Part shown: one piece after another, positions 6,641 to 15,067 of the stretch
How the letters are laid out: each line of letters begins with the position of its first letter
How positions within the stretch are numbered: the first letter of the stretch is position 1
Source of the DNA: Bacillota bacterium
GTDB lineage: Bacteria > Bacillota > Negativicutes > Sporomusales > UBA7701
Length of the DNA stretch: 38,842 nt
Assembly: GCA_023415775.1 (NCBI GenBank)
Contig: JAEZJM010000009.1
Span: 1 to 38,842, forward strand
Direction of reading: 5' to 3'
Notes under the pieces: model-generated
Seen by the model: the letters and a program-made list of their open reading frames with translations, nothing else
What the model was told of the DNA's origin: nothing
Database searches by the model: none
Program-made: the position numbers and the translations under genes

Positions 6641-9019
6641 TTGGCCATGCAAACTTCCAGCCCCGTCGGCGCCAGACGGGCCATCTTGTTTATCGCCGCA
6701 GGACTGTTCGGTTTTCTGATCTTCGGGGGACTGACGTCGCTCACGCTGGAAGCTCCGCGGGTAATCGGGCTGCACACCGTTCTTGAAGTGAGCAGCATCG
6801 CCTTCGGCTGTGTCGTTTTTTTCATCGCCTGGTACAGCAACGGCCCAATCCGTATCGGCATCGCTATCGTGAGTCTGGTGGTCCTCAGTTCGGTCATCCT
6901 CACCCTTGTCCACCTGATCGCGTATCCGAGATTGCCGCTTGCAGGCGTGGATTCTACCCATGTATGGGTGACAGCTTGGCTGTTTTCACGCCTTGTGTGG
7001 TCTTTCGGCCTGCTGGCCGCCGTCACTTTGCCCGACCGCAACGGTATCACCTGCCAGCTTGCTTCCCGGGGGTCTCTCCTGTGCGGCACTCTGGTGGCCG
7101 TCGGCGGCTTGGTGGCCGACATTTTTATCGCCCCCGACTTCTGGCCATACCTCTACAATATCGACAGTCCCGACCACCCGGCAGCGGTTTATGGCCCCTA
7201 CGTCTTCTGCGCAGCGAACGTGGCGACATTTATTATTCTTCTCAGCAGGCCGACTAATAATGTGGGCGTTCTGCCGCATACCGCGGTGCTGTTCGGGGCG
7301 CTGGCCGACCTTAGTTTCGCGGTGGCCGGCCATTCTCCGGCGCACCTCAATATCGCCGCCCATCTATTCGCGGCCCTTGCCAACCTCTACATCCTGAGGA
7401 CTCTGTACGTCGTCCTGATCCGTCAGCCGTTCGCGGACGCCATGACAATGAAGGAGGATATGGAACGGCTGGCGGAGAACAACGCCCGGCTGTTCCGGGA
7501 GTCGGAGGAGCAGCGAAATATGTTCGAAGATATCCTCGCCAACGTGGGGATGATTATTTCTTCCCAGCTTAATCTCCGCGAAACTCTGGATGCGATCGCC
7601 GATATGGTTGCGGACATGATGCGGGCCCGGCAGTGCGCCATTGCCCTTTTCAACGAGGACCGTTCGGTCCTGAAGGTGGCGGCGACTTACGGTATGAACA
7701 CGCCGCCGGATTATCTGCCGCTCAAGGACAGCGTAGCTGCGCAGGTGTGCGAGACGCAAACCGCCCTTACCGTCGACGATCTGCTGCTCCAGCCGGAGCT
7801 TTTCCGGCCGCAGCTGGTGTTTACCAGCATCCGGTCCGTCATCGCCGCCCCGTTGGTCACCGACCATGAAATAATCGGCGTTGTCGAAGCCTACTCAAGC
7901 GAAAAAGGCGCTTTCACCCTGCGCGACGTGCTTCTGCTCAAGGCGCTCGGCTATCACGCCGGCGCTGCGGTGGCCGGCGCGACTCTCCACGAGCAGACCA
8001 AAGCCCGTCTCGACGAAGAACAGTACCTGTACAGGATCGCGCAGGCTTCGGCGACGACGGTAGATCCGGACACCATTCTCGAGCAGTGTCTGCCCTTCGC
8101 GGCCCAGGCTCTCGAAGCCGATTTCGCGCTTGCTTTTCTCGCCGGCGGCCAAACAAATGAAACGCTGGTCTTTAAAGCAGCCGCAGGGCTGAGCTTCCGG
8201 CCGGCAGATATCGATCTGGGCGCTTATCCTGAACTGGCAACGCTCGTCGCCACCATGACCCCGGTAATGTTGCCCTCGGGAGATTCGCCGCCGCTAAAAG
8301 GATTATGCGGCGATAACGCGACTGGGCCGGTCATGGTGATGCCCCTGCCGGTAAACAACCGGCTGCTCGGCCTCATACTGCTCGGCTGGCGACGGCGCGT
8401 CAATACGGTGAGATTCGAACGCAGCCCCTTCGCCACCCTGATGGCGCAACAAATTGCCCTCGGACTGGAGAAGGCCAGCCTGTATAACCAGGTGAAGGCT
8501 ATGGCCCTGTCCGACGGTCTTACCGGTCTGGCCAACCGCCGTAACTTCGATATGTTCCTGGACGCCGAACTGCGGCGGGCCTACACCCTGAAACGGCCTC
8601 TGAGCCTCATTATGCTTGACCTCGACAAGTTCAAGACCTACAACGACACTTACGGCCACCCTACCGGCGACAAGCTGCTGGCCCAGTTGGGCGATATCCT
8701 TCGCCAGAATACCAGGACGATCGATTTTCCGGCCCGTTACGGCGGCGAGGAATTTTCCGTCATCCTGCCGGAATGCTGCGCCACCGAGGCCACCGCCCTG
8801 GCCGAGAAGATCAGGCGGACAGTTGAGACAGGCGCCTTCCCCGACAATGCCGGCGCTTTCACCGCCCGCATAACCGCCAGCCTGGGGGTGGCGACCTACG
8901 ATCCCGCCGTGAACGCTGCGCCGCCCGACGCCGCGGGCTTCATCGCCGTCGCCGACAGCGCCCTTTATCAGGCGAAGCAGGGCGGCAGGAACAAAGTGGT
9001 TAGCACGCCTCTGGTGTAA
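6641..9019 (+). CDS. Membrane-bound diguanylate cyclase with GAF-type sensor region and GGDEF domain
   Basis: A 792-residue signalling protein that should make cyclic di-GMP from two GTP. Residues ~10-260 hold about seven to eight hydrophobic segments resembling a MASE3-type membrane sensor. A short coiled linker follows (~265-295), then one clear GAF domain (~300-450), a second GAF-like region (~460-620) and a C-terminal GGDEF domain (~625-790). The active site reads GGEEF (701-705), a catalytically competent form. The product-inhibition site RxxD is intact as RTID (692-695), exactly five residues upstream, so feedback control is expected. There is no EAL or HD-GYP domain. The start is TTG at 6641, chosen because GGAGGG sits 8 nt upstream; the ATG at 6647 is spaced less well. 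Confidence 0.93.
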   Translation: MAMQTSSPVGARRAILFIAAGLFGFLIFGGLTSLTLEAPRVIGLHTVLEVSSIAFGCVVFFIAWYSNGPIRIGIAIVSLVVLSSVILTLVHLIAYPRLPLAGVDSTHVWVTAWLFSRLVWSFGLLAAVTLPDRNGITCQLASRGSLLCGTLVAVGGLVADIFIAPDFWPYLYNIDSPDHPAAVYGPYVFCAANVATFIILLSRPTNNVGVLPHTAVLFGALADLSFAVAGHSPAHLNIAAHLFAALANLYILRTLYVVLIRQPFADAMTMKEDMERLAENNARLFRESEEQRNMFEDILANVGMIISSQLNLRETLDAIADMVADMMRARQCAIALFNEDRSVLKVAATYGMNTPPDYLPLKDSVAAQVCETQTALTVDDLLLQPELFRPQLVFTSIRSVIAAPLVTDHEIIGVVEAYSSEKGAFTLRDVLLLKALGYHAGAAVAGATLHEQTKARLDEEQYLYRIAQASATTVDPDTILEQCLPFAAQALEADFALAFLAGGQTNETLVFKAAAGLSFRPADIDLGAYPELATLVATMTPVMLPSGDSPPLKGLCGDNATGPVMVMPLPVNNRLLGLILLGWRRRVNTVRFERSPFATLMAQQIALGLEKASLYNQVKAMALSDGLTGLANRRNFDMFLDAELRRAYTLKRPLSLIMLDLDKFKTYNDTYGHPTGDKLLAQLGDILRQNTRTIDFPARYGGEEFSVILPECCATEATALAEKIRRTVETGAFPDNAGAFTARITASLGVATYDPAVNAAPPDAAGFIAVADSALYQAKQGGRNKVVSTPLV

Positions 9020-9039
9020 TATAGGCGCGAGATTGTTGG

Positions 9040-9068
9040 GGTCGCAGGTTTACAGCCTGCGACCTTTG
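9040..9068 (+). terminator. Probable terminator of the cyclase gene
   Basis: A perfect 9-bp stem GGTCGCAGG/CCTGCGACC (9040-9048 and 9056-9064) with a 7-nt loop begins about 20 nt after the cyclase stop. Only TTTG follows, so termination may be partial. Confidence 0.5.
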
Positions 9069-9151
9069 CACGGGGCGGCCGTATTTTCCAAGGAGGGAAA
9101 AACCGACAGCCAGAGAATACTAGAGAAAAAGTCCGGGTAGGGGGAATCAAG

Positions 9152-10750
9152 TTGCGCAACAAGATAATTGTCCTGACACTAATCCTTGCCCTGGCCGCGG
9201 CGGCAGTCGCCGGCTGCGCCACAGCAACCAAGCCTGGCGGCAAATACCTGCGCTACTCGGCTGGCAGCGAGCCGGAGACCATCGATCCCCGCAAGTCTAC
9301 AGGCTCGCCGGAGGCGATCATCGAGGCGCAAATTTTTGAAGGGCTGACGGTGCTTAACGCCAAGGACGCGCCCGCAGCGGCCGTGGCCGAGAAGTGGGAT
9401 GTATCCCCCGACGGTCTTACCTATACCTTCACTCTGCGCGCCAACGCCAAATGGTCGAACGGCGACCCTGTGACCGCCCACGACTTCGAGTACGCCTGGA
9501 AATCGACTCTCGCTCCCTCCTTCGGCGCAAAGTACGCCTATCAGCTCTATTACCTCAGGAACGGCGAAAAATACAACAAGGGGCAAGCCGAGGCGGACAG
9601 CGTCGGCGTTAAGGCGCTCGACGACCGCACCCTCAGGGTTACGCTGGAGAAGCCCACCCCCTACTTCCTGACCCTTACCGCCTTCCATACCTATTACCCG
9701 ATTCACAGGAAGACCGCCGCCGCCAACGACAAGTGGGCCAGCGACCCCAAGACGCTGATCGGCAACGGTCCATTTAAGGTAACCGGCTGGATCCACAACA
9801 GCAAGATCGAGTTCGCCAAAAACGAACACTATTGGGACGCGGCCAAGGTCAAGATGGCGAAAATGGAGTTCGTCCTTACCGACAGCGCCACAACCGAATT
9901 GAATATGTTTGAAAACAACCAGATTGATCTGGGCGGAAACGTGCCTGCCAGCGATATCCCCCGTCTGCTCAAGGAGGGCAAGCTCAGGTTTGAACCGCTG
10001 CTTGCCACCTATTTCTTCAGCTTCAACGTCACAAAGCCGCCGTTCGACAACGTCAAGGTCCGCAAGGCTTTCGCCCTTGCTATCGACCGCGGGGCGATCG
10101 TTCAGAACGTCACCCGCGGCGGACAGAAGCCGGCCCTCGCCTGGGTCCCGCCCGGCCTGGCCGACGCCGCGCCGGGGACCGATTTCCGGAAGGCGGGCGG
10201 CGATTTCTTCGCCGACAACGATGTCGCAGCCGCCAAACGGCTGCTTGCCGAGGCGGGCTATCCCGACGGCAAGGGACTGCCGCCCGTGACGCTCATCTAC
10301 AATACCAGCGAAGGCCACAAGGCGATTGCGGAGTCGGTCCAGGAGATGTGGCGCAAGAATCTGGGCGCCAACGTCCAACTGGCCAACCAGGAGTGGAAGG
10401 TGTTCATCAACGCCCGCGCCAAGGGCGACTATCAAGTGGCCCGCCACGGCTGGACGGGAGATTATCTCGACCCGATGACCTTCCTCGACATGTTTGTTTC
10501 CGACAGCGGGACCAACGACTCGCAGTACAAAAAACCCGCATTCGACGACCTGATCAAGCGGGCCAAGGAGACGAACGACCAGGGACTCCGGATGCGGCTC
10601 ATGCATGAGGCGGAGAAAATTTTCATGGACGACGCGGTGATCGCTCCTGTTTATTACTACACCAACGCCGTCCTCGTCAAACCGAACGTCAAGGGTTACG
10701 TCCGCTCAATCACCGGCCTCTTTTTCTTCAAGGAAGCTTATGTGGAATAA
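9152..10750 (+). CDS. oppA: Oligopeptide ABC transporter substrate-binding lipoprotein
   Basis: A 532-residue extracytoplasmic solute-binding protein of family 5 (SBP_bac_5, OppA/DppE-like). A basic N-terminus and hydrophobic stretch end in the lipobox AVAGC, so Cys22 should be lipid-modified and the protein anchored to the outer face of the cytoplasmic membrane. Family signatures follow: SEPETIDPRKSTG near the mature N-terminus, AEKWDVSPDGLTYTF.LR, and NGPFKVTGW. The TTG start at 9152 is supported by a GTAGGGGGA ribosome site. The two permeases and two ATPases follow downstream. A strong terminator and a second long hairpin separate this gene from the permeases, so the binding protein is probably made in excess. 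Dipeptides or oligopeptides are the likely cargo, though nickel or other ligands of this family cannot be excluded. Confidence 0.92.
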   Translation: MRNKIIVLTLILALAAAAVAGCATATKPGGKYLRYSAGSEPETIDPRKSTGSPEAIIEAQIFEGLTVLNAKDAPAAAVAEKWDVSPDGLTYTFTLRANAKWSNGDPVTAHDFEYAWKSTLAPSFGAKYAYQLYYLRNGEKYNKGQAEADSVGVKALDDRTLRVTLEKPTPYFLTLTAFHTYYPIHRKTAAANDKWASDPKTLIGNGPFKVTGWIHNSKIEFAKNEHYWDAAKVKMAKMEFVLTDSATTELNMFENNQIDLGGNVPASDIPRLLKEGKLRFEPLLATYFFSFNVTKPPFDNVKVRKAFALAIDRGAIVQNVTRGGQKPALAWVPPGLADAAPGTDFRKAGGDFFADNDVAAAKRLLAEAGYPDGKGLPPVTLIYNTSEGHKAIAESVQEMWRKNLGANVQLANQEWKVFINARAKGDYQVARHGWTGDYLDPMTFLDMFVSDSGTNDSQYKKPAFDDLIKRAKETNDQGLRMRLMHEAEKIFMDDAVIAPVYYYTNAVLVKPNVKGYVRSITGLFFFKEAYVE

Positions 10751-10763
10751 AAAGGACCCGATC

Positions 10764-10797
10764 GATGCCGCGCCGGTAAAGGCGTGGCATCTTTTTT
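10764..10797 (+). terminator. Intrinsic terminator between binding-protein and permease genes
   Basis: GATGCC-gc-GCC pairs with GGC-gt-GGCATC and is followed by TTTTTT. Because the remaining transporter genes lie downstream with no obvious new promoter, it probably acts as a partial terminator setting the ratio of binding protein to membrane components. Confidence 0.8.
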
Positions 10798-10798
10798 C

Positions 10799-10848
10799 CC
10801 TCGTGACCCGGCGGCATGACATAAAATACATGTCGCCCGGTCACGAGG
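10799..10848. repeat. Long inverted repeat between oppA and oppB
   Basis: A 20-bp stem (10799-10818 with 10829-10848) and a 10-nt AT-rich loop follow the oppA terminator immediately. Only one position is mismatched and one would be a G.U pair in RNA. There is no U-tract after it. It may protect the oppA mRNA 3' end or mark processing of a read-through transcript. Confidence 0.85.
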
Positions 10849-10906
10849 ATAATCGGCGCTGACAGAGAACAAGGTAATAGATAACTGCAAGAGGAGGTCA
10901 GCCGCT

Positions 10907-11839
10907 TTGCTGCAGTATACCGTCAGCCGCTTCGTGTCGATGCTGCTTGTGCTGTTTATAATCACCACCGCCACCTTCCTGTTGATGCATGCCATCCCAG
11001 GCGGCCCCTTCACCGCCGAGAAAAACCTGCCGGAAGCGGTGCTTAAAAACCTCAATGAACGCTATCATCTCAACGACCCCCTCTTCAAACAGTACACCGA
11101 CTATCTCGCCAACGTCGCGCGCGGCGACCTGGGACCCTCCTTCAAATATGAGGCCCGGACGGTAAACGATATAATCGCCGAAAGCTTCCCGGTTTCGGCC
11201 GAGCTGGGCTTGACCGCCGTGGCTATCGCGCTGGCCTGCGGCATCCCGATGGGGGCGGTGGCCGCGCTCCGCCAGAATCGTTGGCCCGATTACCTGTGCA
11301 TGTTCGCCGCCACCATCGGCATCTCGGTGCCCGGCTTCATCCTCGCCACACTTTTTATCTACGTCTTTGCCCTTAAGCTCGAACTCTTCCCCGCCGCCAT
11401 GTGGGGCGGTCCGGAGTATGTGGTCCTGCCGGCGCTGGCCCTGGCCGCCTTCCCGATGGCTTTCATCGCCCGCCTCACCCGGTCGAGCATGCTGGAGGTG
11501 CTGGGCCTCGATTTTATCCGTACCGCCCGCGCCAAAGGCCTGACTTCGTTCGTCGTCGTCTGGCGCCACGCCCTGAAAAACGCCCTCATCCCGGTCGTCA
11601 CTTATCTAGGTCCGCTGATAGCCGCCATTCTGACTGGCAGCTTCGTTATCGAATCGATCTTTGCCATTCCGGGGCTCGGCCGCCATTTCGTTACCAGCAT
11701 CTATAACCGCGATTACACCGTGATTCTCGGTATCACCATTTTTTACAGCACCTTGCTCGTTATTCTCAACTTTCTCGTGGACATAGCCTACGCCTGGCTT
11801 GATCCCCGCATCAAGCTCGGCGGCGGGAAGGGGGAATAG
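10907..11839 (+). CDS. oppB: Peptide ABC transporter permease, OppB type
   Basis: A 310-residue inner-membrane permease with six predicted membrane spans. It begins with the characteristic LQYTVSRF amphipathic helix and large extracytoplasmic loop of OppB/DppB proteins (GDLGPSFKY). The cytoplasmic coupling loop that docks on the ATPases is present as EVLGLDFIRTARAKGL (EAA-type motif). The TTG start at 10907 is 8 nt after AGGAGGTCA. The TAG stop is two bases before the GTG start of the next permease, consistent with a single transcript through the two ATPase genes. Confidence 0.93.
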   Translation: MLQYTVSRFVSMLLVLFIITTATFLLMHAIPGGPFTAEKNLPEAVLKNLNERYHLNDPLFKQYTDYLANVARGDLGPSFKYEARTVNDIIAESFPVSAELGLTAVAIALACGIPMGAVAALRQNRWPDYLCMFAATIGISVPGFILATLFIYVFALKLELFPAAMWGGPEYVVLPALALAAFPMAFIARLTRSSMLEVLGLDFIRTARAKGLTSFVVVWRHALKNALIPVVTYLGPLIAAILTGSFVIESIFAIPGLGRHFVTSIYNRDYTVILGITIFYSTLLVILNFLVDIAYAWLDPRIKLGGGKGE

Positions 11840-11841
11840 CT

Positions 11842-12750
11842 GTGCCAACCGCGCCCGACTTTACGCCCGTGAACACCGCCGCGGCCATAACCGGTCCCGC
11901 CCGTCCGAATACCACCTACTGGCAGGACGCCTGGCGCCGCCTCCAGAAAAACAAGCTGGCCATGGCCGGCCTCGCCGTTATCGTGTTCATCGCCCTGATG
12001 GCCGCCGTCGGCCCCCTCTTCTCCCCCTATTCCTATTCCGATCAGGTGCTGGCCGACGCCAACCAGCCGCCCTCCGCGCAACACTGGTTCGGCACCGACA
12101 ACCTCGGTCGCGATCTTTTCACCCGCGTGCTTTACGGCGCCCGCATTTCGCTGTCGATCGGCATCGTTGCCAGCCTCATCAACCTGACGATCGGCGTCGT
12201 CTACGGCGGCGTATCCGGCTACTTCGGCGGCCGGGTGGACAGTGTGATGATGCGCCTTGTCGATATCCTGTACGGCATCCCGCTGCTGCTGTTCGTCATT
12301 TTACTTATGGTCGTCCTCAAACCCGGTCTGACCAACATCTTCATCGCCCTCGGTCTGGTCTACTGGCTGGGCATGGCCCGCATCGTCCGCGGCCAGGTAC
12401 TGGCGATAAAAGAGCAGGAATACGTGCTAGCCGCCCGCCTGGTGGGGGCCGGGTCGCGGCGGATAATCCTCCGCCACCTTGTCCCCAACAGCATGGGGCC
12501 GATTATCGTCACCCTTACCCTTTCCATCCCGGAGGCAATTTTCACCGAAGCCTTCCTCAGTTTCATCGGCCTCGGCGTTTCCGCCCCCATGGCCAGTTGG
12601 GGCGTGCTGGCGTCGGAAAGCCTCGCCGGCCTGCGCTCCTATCCTTTCCAGCTTCTTTACCCGGCGCTGGCCATCAGCGTGACCATGCTGGCCTTCAACT
12701 TCCTCGGCGACGGGCTGCGCGACGCCCTCGACCCGCGGATGCGCAAATAA
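11842..12750 (+). CDS. oppC: Peptide ABC transporter permease, OppC type
   Basis: A 302-residue inner-membrane permease that pairs with OppB to form the channel. The N-terminal cytoplasmic stretch leads to a first span near NKLAMAGLAVIVF. The family motif HWFGTDNLGRDLFTRVLYGARISL is visible (~70-95). The EAA coupling loop reads EQEYVLAARLVGAGS. The GTG start at 11842 is served by AAGGGGGAA, inside the end of oppB. Length and topology are normal for OppC/DppC. Confidence 0.93.
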   Translation: MPTAPDFTPVNTAAAITGPARPNTTYWQDAWRRLQKNKLAMAGLAVIVFIALMAAVGPLFSPYSYSDQVLADANQPPSAQHWFGTDNLGRDLFTRVLYGARISLSIGIVASLINLTIGVVYGGVSGYFGGRVDSVMMRLVDILYGIPLLLFVILLMVVLKPGLTNIFIALGLVYWLGMARIVRGQVLAIKEQEYVLAARLVGAGSRRIILRHLVPNSMGPIIVTLTLSIPEAIFTEAFLSFIGLGVSAPMASWGVLASESLAGLRSYPFQLLYPALAISVTMLAFNFLGDGLRDALDPRMRK

Positions 12751-12766
12751 TGCCGGAGGTGCCAAG

Positions 12767-13783
12767 ATGCAGCCGCTCCTCAGCGTTGAAAACCTGACCG
12801 TCAAATTCCATACTTACGCCGGCACCGTCCAGGCCGTTCGCGATATCAGCTTCACCCTGTCCGCAGGGGAGATTATCGGCATCGTGGGCGAGTCGGGCTG
12901 CGGCAAGAGCGTCACCGCCAATTCGCTGCTGGGGCTCATCCCGACGCCGCCAGGGGAAATTGCCGCCGGCCGCATTCTGTTCGCCGGCGAGGACATTGCC
13001 GGAATGGACGAGAAGGCGCTCTGCAAGCTGAGAGGCAACGCCATCAGCATGATCTTCCAGGATCCGATGACATCGCTCAATCCGGTGCTGACCGTTGGCA
13101 ACCAACTTGCCGAGTGCTTCACAACCCATCAGCGGCTGAGCGGCGCAGAGGCCGCCGAGCGATCCGTGGCCATGCTCAGGCTGGTGGGCATCCCCGCCCC
13201 GGAGGTGCGGCTCAGTCAGTACCCGCACCACCTCAGCGGCGGCATGCGCCAACGGGTCATGATCGCGATGGCGCTGGCCATGAATCCCCGCATCCTGATC
13301 GCCGATGAACCGACAACCGCTCTTGACGTCACCATCCAGGCCCAGATAATCGACCTGATGAAAAAGCTCAACAGCGAGCTGGGCACGGCCATCATCCTTA
13401 TCTCCCACGACCTTGGCGTGGTCGCCGGCCTTTGCGAACGGGTCCTGGTCATGTACGCCGGCCAGGTCGTCGAGTCCGCCCCGGTCGCCGCGCTTTACGC
13501 CCGACCCCGCCACCCTTATACCCTCGGTCTGCTCGACTCGGTGCCGCGGCTTGACGCCGCCCGCTCGCGCCTCACGTCGATCGACGGCCAGCCGCCCGAC
13601 CTGCTGGCTCCGCCGGCTGGCTGCGCCTTCGCGCCCCGCTGCCGCTTCGCCATGAAAGTCTGCGAAGAAGCGCCGCCCCTCATCGCGGCCGGGCCAGATC
13701 ACCTTAGCCGCTGTTGGCTCAACCACCCCGAGTGCCCCCGGACACTGCCCGCCAGGGCGGTAAAGGAGGTTCTGCCCGCATGA
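12767..13783 (+). CDS. oppD: Peptide ABC transporter ATP-binding protein, OppD type
   Basis: A 338-residue cytoplasmic ATPase. It has Walker A GESGCGKS (~43-50), Q-loop FQDPMTSLNP, signature LSGGMRQR, Walker B ILIADEPTTALD and the switch histidine in LISHDLG. The C-terminal oligo_HPY extension (RHPYTLGLLDSVPRL) carries four cysteines (CAFAPRC, VC, RCW), which in this family have been linked to an iron-sulfur cluster. The ATG at 12767 follows a GGAGGTGCC ribosome site. The TGA overlaps the next gene's ATG (ATGA). It forms a heterodimer with the downstream ATPase. Confidence 0.94.
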   Translation: MQPLLSVENLTVKFHTYAGTVQAVRDISFTLSAGEIIGIVGESGCGKSVTANSLLGLIPTPPGEIAAGRILFAGEDIAGMDEKALCKLRGNAISMIFQDPMTSLNPVLTVGNQLAECFTTHQRLSGAEAAERSVAMLRLVGIPAPEVRLSQYPHHLSGGMRQRVMIAMALAMNPRILIADEPTTALDVTIQAQIIDLMKKLNSELGTAIILISHDLGVVAGLCERVLVMYAGQVVESAPVAALYARPRHPYTLGLLDSVPRLDAARSRLTSIDGQPPDLLAPPAGCAFAPRCRFAMKVCEEAPPLIAAGPDHLSRCWLNHPECPRTLPARAVKEVLPA

Positions 13784-14757
13784 GCGCCCCTTTGATCGAA
13801 GTAAAAAACCTCAGCAAGTTTTTTGTCACCGCCCGCACCCTGCTGGGCAAACCCCGCGCGATTGTCAAGGCGGTCGAAGGTGTCAGCTTCTCTGTCGCCG
13901 CCGGGGAAACGCTCGGTCTCGTGGGCGAAACCGGCTGCGGCAAGTCGACTGTCGCCCGCACCCTTGTGGGGCTCTATACTCCCAACGCCGGCGAGGTTCT
14001 CTTCCGCGGACAGGATGTTCACGCCGCCCTGTCCGGCCCGGAAGGCGATCAATACCGCCGCCGAATCCAGATGATCTTCCAGGATCCTTACGCATCCCTT
14101 AACCCCCGCATGACGGTCGGCGACATCGTCGGCGAGCCGCTTGATATCCACGCCCTTGCCGCCGGCGTTGAGCGCCGGGAGCGCATTATGCATCTGCTCG
14201 GTCAGGTAGGCCTCAGCCCCGAACATGCCAACCGTTTTCCGCACGAATTCAGCGGCGGTCAGCGCCAACGGGTGGGCATCGCCCGGGCCCTCGCCGCCGG
14301 GCCGGAGTTTCTCGTTTGCGACGAGCCCATCTCCGCCCTCGACGTGTCCATCCAGGCTCAGGTTGTCAACCTGCTGCAGGACCTGCAGGCCCAGTACGGT
14401 CTCACTTACCTTTTCGTCGCCCACGATCTTTCGATGATAAGGCACATAAGCAGGCGCGTAGCCGTCATGTACCTCGGCACGCTGGCCGAAATCGCTCCGG
14501 TCGACGAGCTGTACGCCAACCCGCTGCACCCATACACCCAGGCGCTCCTGTCGGCCATACCCATACCCGACCCGCTGGCGGAAAAAAGACGCCGCCGCGT
14601 CATCCTCGGCGGCGATGTCCCCAGCCCCCTCAATCCACCGGCCGGCTGCAAATTCCATACCCGCTGCCCCTGGGCCTTCGACCGCTGCCGGAGCGAGGTC
14701 CCGCCGCTGCTTGCCCGCGGCGACCATTTCGTGGCTTGCCATCTCGTCAACGGCTAG
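13780..14757 (+). CDS. oppF: Peptide ABC transporter ATP-binding protein, OppF type
   Basis: A 325-residue ATPase and the last gene of the transporter operon. Walker A is GETGCGKS, the Q-loop FQDPYASLNP, the signature FSGGQRQR and Walker B FLVCDEPISALD. The switch region is FVAHDLS, and an HPYTQALLSAIP segment starts the oligo_HPY C-terminus, again with paired cysteines (CKFHTRCPWAFDRC). I placed the start at 13780, where ATG overlaps the oppD stop and AAAGGAGGT lies upstream; a longer in-frame reading beginning at 13714 is inside oppD and lacks a ribosome site. A strong terminator follows. Confidence 0.94.
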   Translation: MSAPLIEVKNLSKFFVTARTLLGKPRAIVKAVEGVSFSVAAGETLGLVGETGCGKSTVARTLVGLYTPNAGEVLFRGQDVHAALSGPEGDQYRRRIQMIFQDPYASLNPRMTVGDIVGEPLDIHALAAGVERRERIMHLLGQVGLSPEHANRFPHEFSGGQRQRVGIARALAAGPEFLVCDEPISALDVSIQAQVVNLLQDLQAQYGLTYLFVAHDLSMIRHISRRVAVMYLGTLAEIAPVDELYANPLHPYTQALLSAIPIPDPLAEKRRRRVILGGDVPSPLNPPAGCKFHTRCPWAFDRCRSEVPPLLARGDHFVACHLVNG

Positions 14758-14772
14758 CAGCCCCCTAACGCC

Positions 14773-14805
14773 ACAACCGCGCATAAAAGCCGCGGTTGTT
14801 TTTTT
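14773..14805 (+). terminator. Terminator of the opp operon
   Basis: A perfect ACAACCGCG/CGCGGTTGT stem with a 9-nt loop is followed by seven T residues. It starts 15 nt after the oppF stop. Confidence 0.92.
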
Positions 14806-15067
14806 GCCAGTCGGTAGATGATGTTTCGTGTCGTATTCTGAATTTTTGAATATTTCTGTTGACTTTACATTTTAGTCTGTGGCATAATTTTTGTATACAC
14901 GTATACATTATTCAAGACTCTGATACGCCTGCCGATACCACCACTCTGCTATTAAAAGGTTTATTACAATACTAACTGCCGCTTGTCCACGGGAAAACAG
15001 GAAAAAGAGTAAGCCTGGCATAAATAAACTAATAATATTACAAATTGCTTATGCCGAGGTGATTAAA
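14806..15067 (+). promoter_or_regulatory. Promoter, palindromic operator and structured leader of the hydrogenase gene
   Basis: TTGACT and CATAAT (14885-14888 core region, 18-bp spacer) form a promoter in an AT-rich stretch. Immediately downstream lies a perfect inverted repeat, TGTATAC-AC-GTATACA (14892-14907), of the size and form bound by GntR-family repressors. Overlap with the start site suggests repression. The leader is about 170 nt. Near its end GGCATAA (15017-15023) pairs with TTATGCC (15049-15055), and a flanking CCT can pair with AGG of the ribosome site GAGGTG, so translation may be gated too. No ORF is present in this stretch. Confidence 0.55.

Noticed and set aside
9065..9151. 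Second ribosome site (AAGGAGGGA near 9091) as a small leader gene before oppA
   Set aside because: No start codon with a sensible reading frame follows at proper distance.
9179..10606. Long minus-strand open frame opposite oppA
   Set aside because: It mirrors the real gene, has no recognisable protein features, and oppA has a lipobox and family signatures.
13699..14784. Minus-strand open frame opposite oppF
   Set aside because: Shadow of an ABC ATPase gene with all catalytic motifs on the plus strand.
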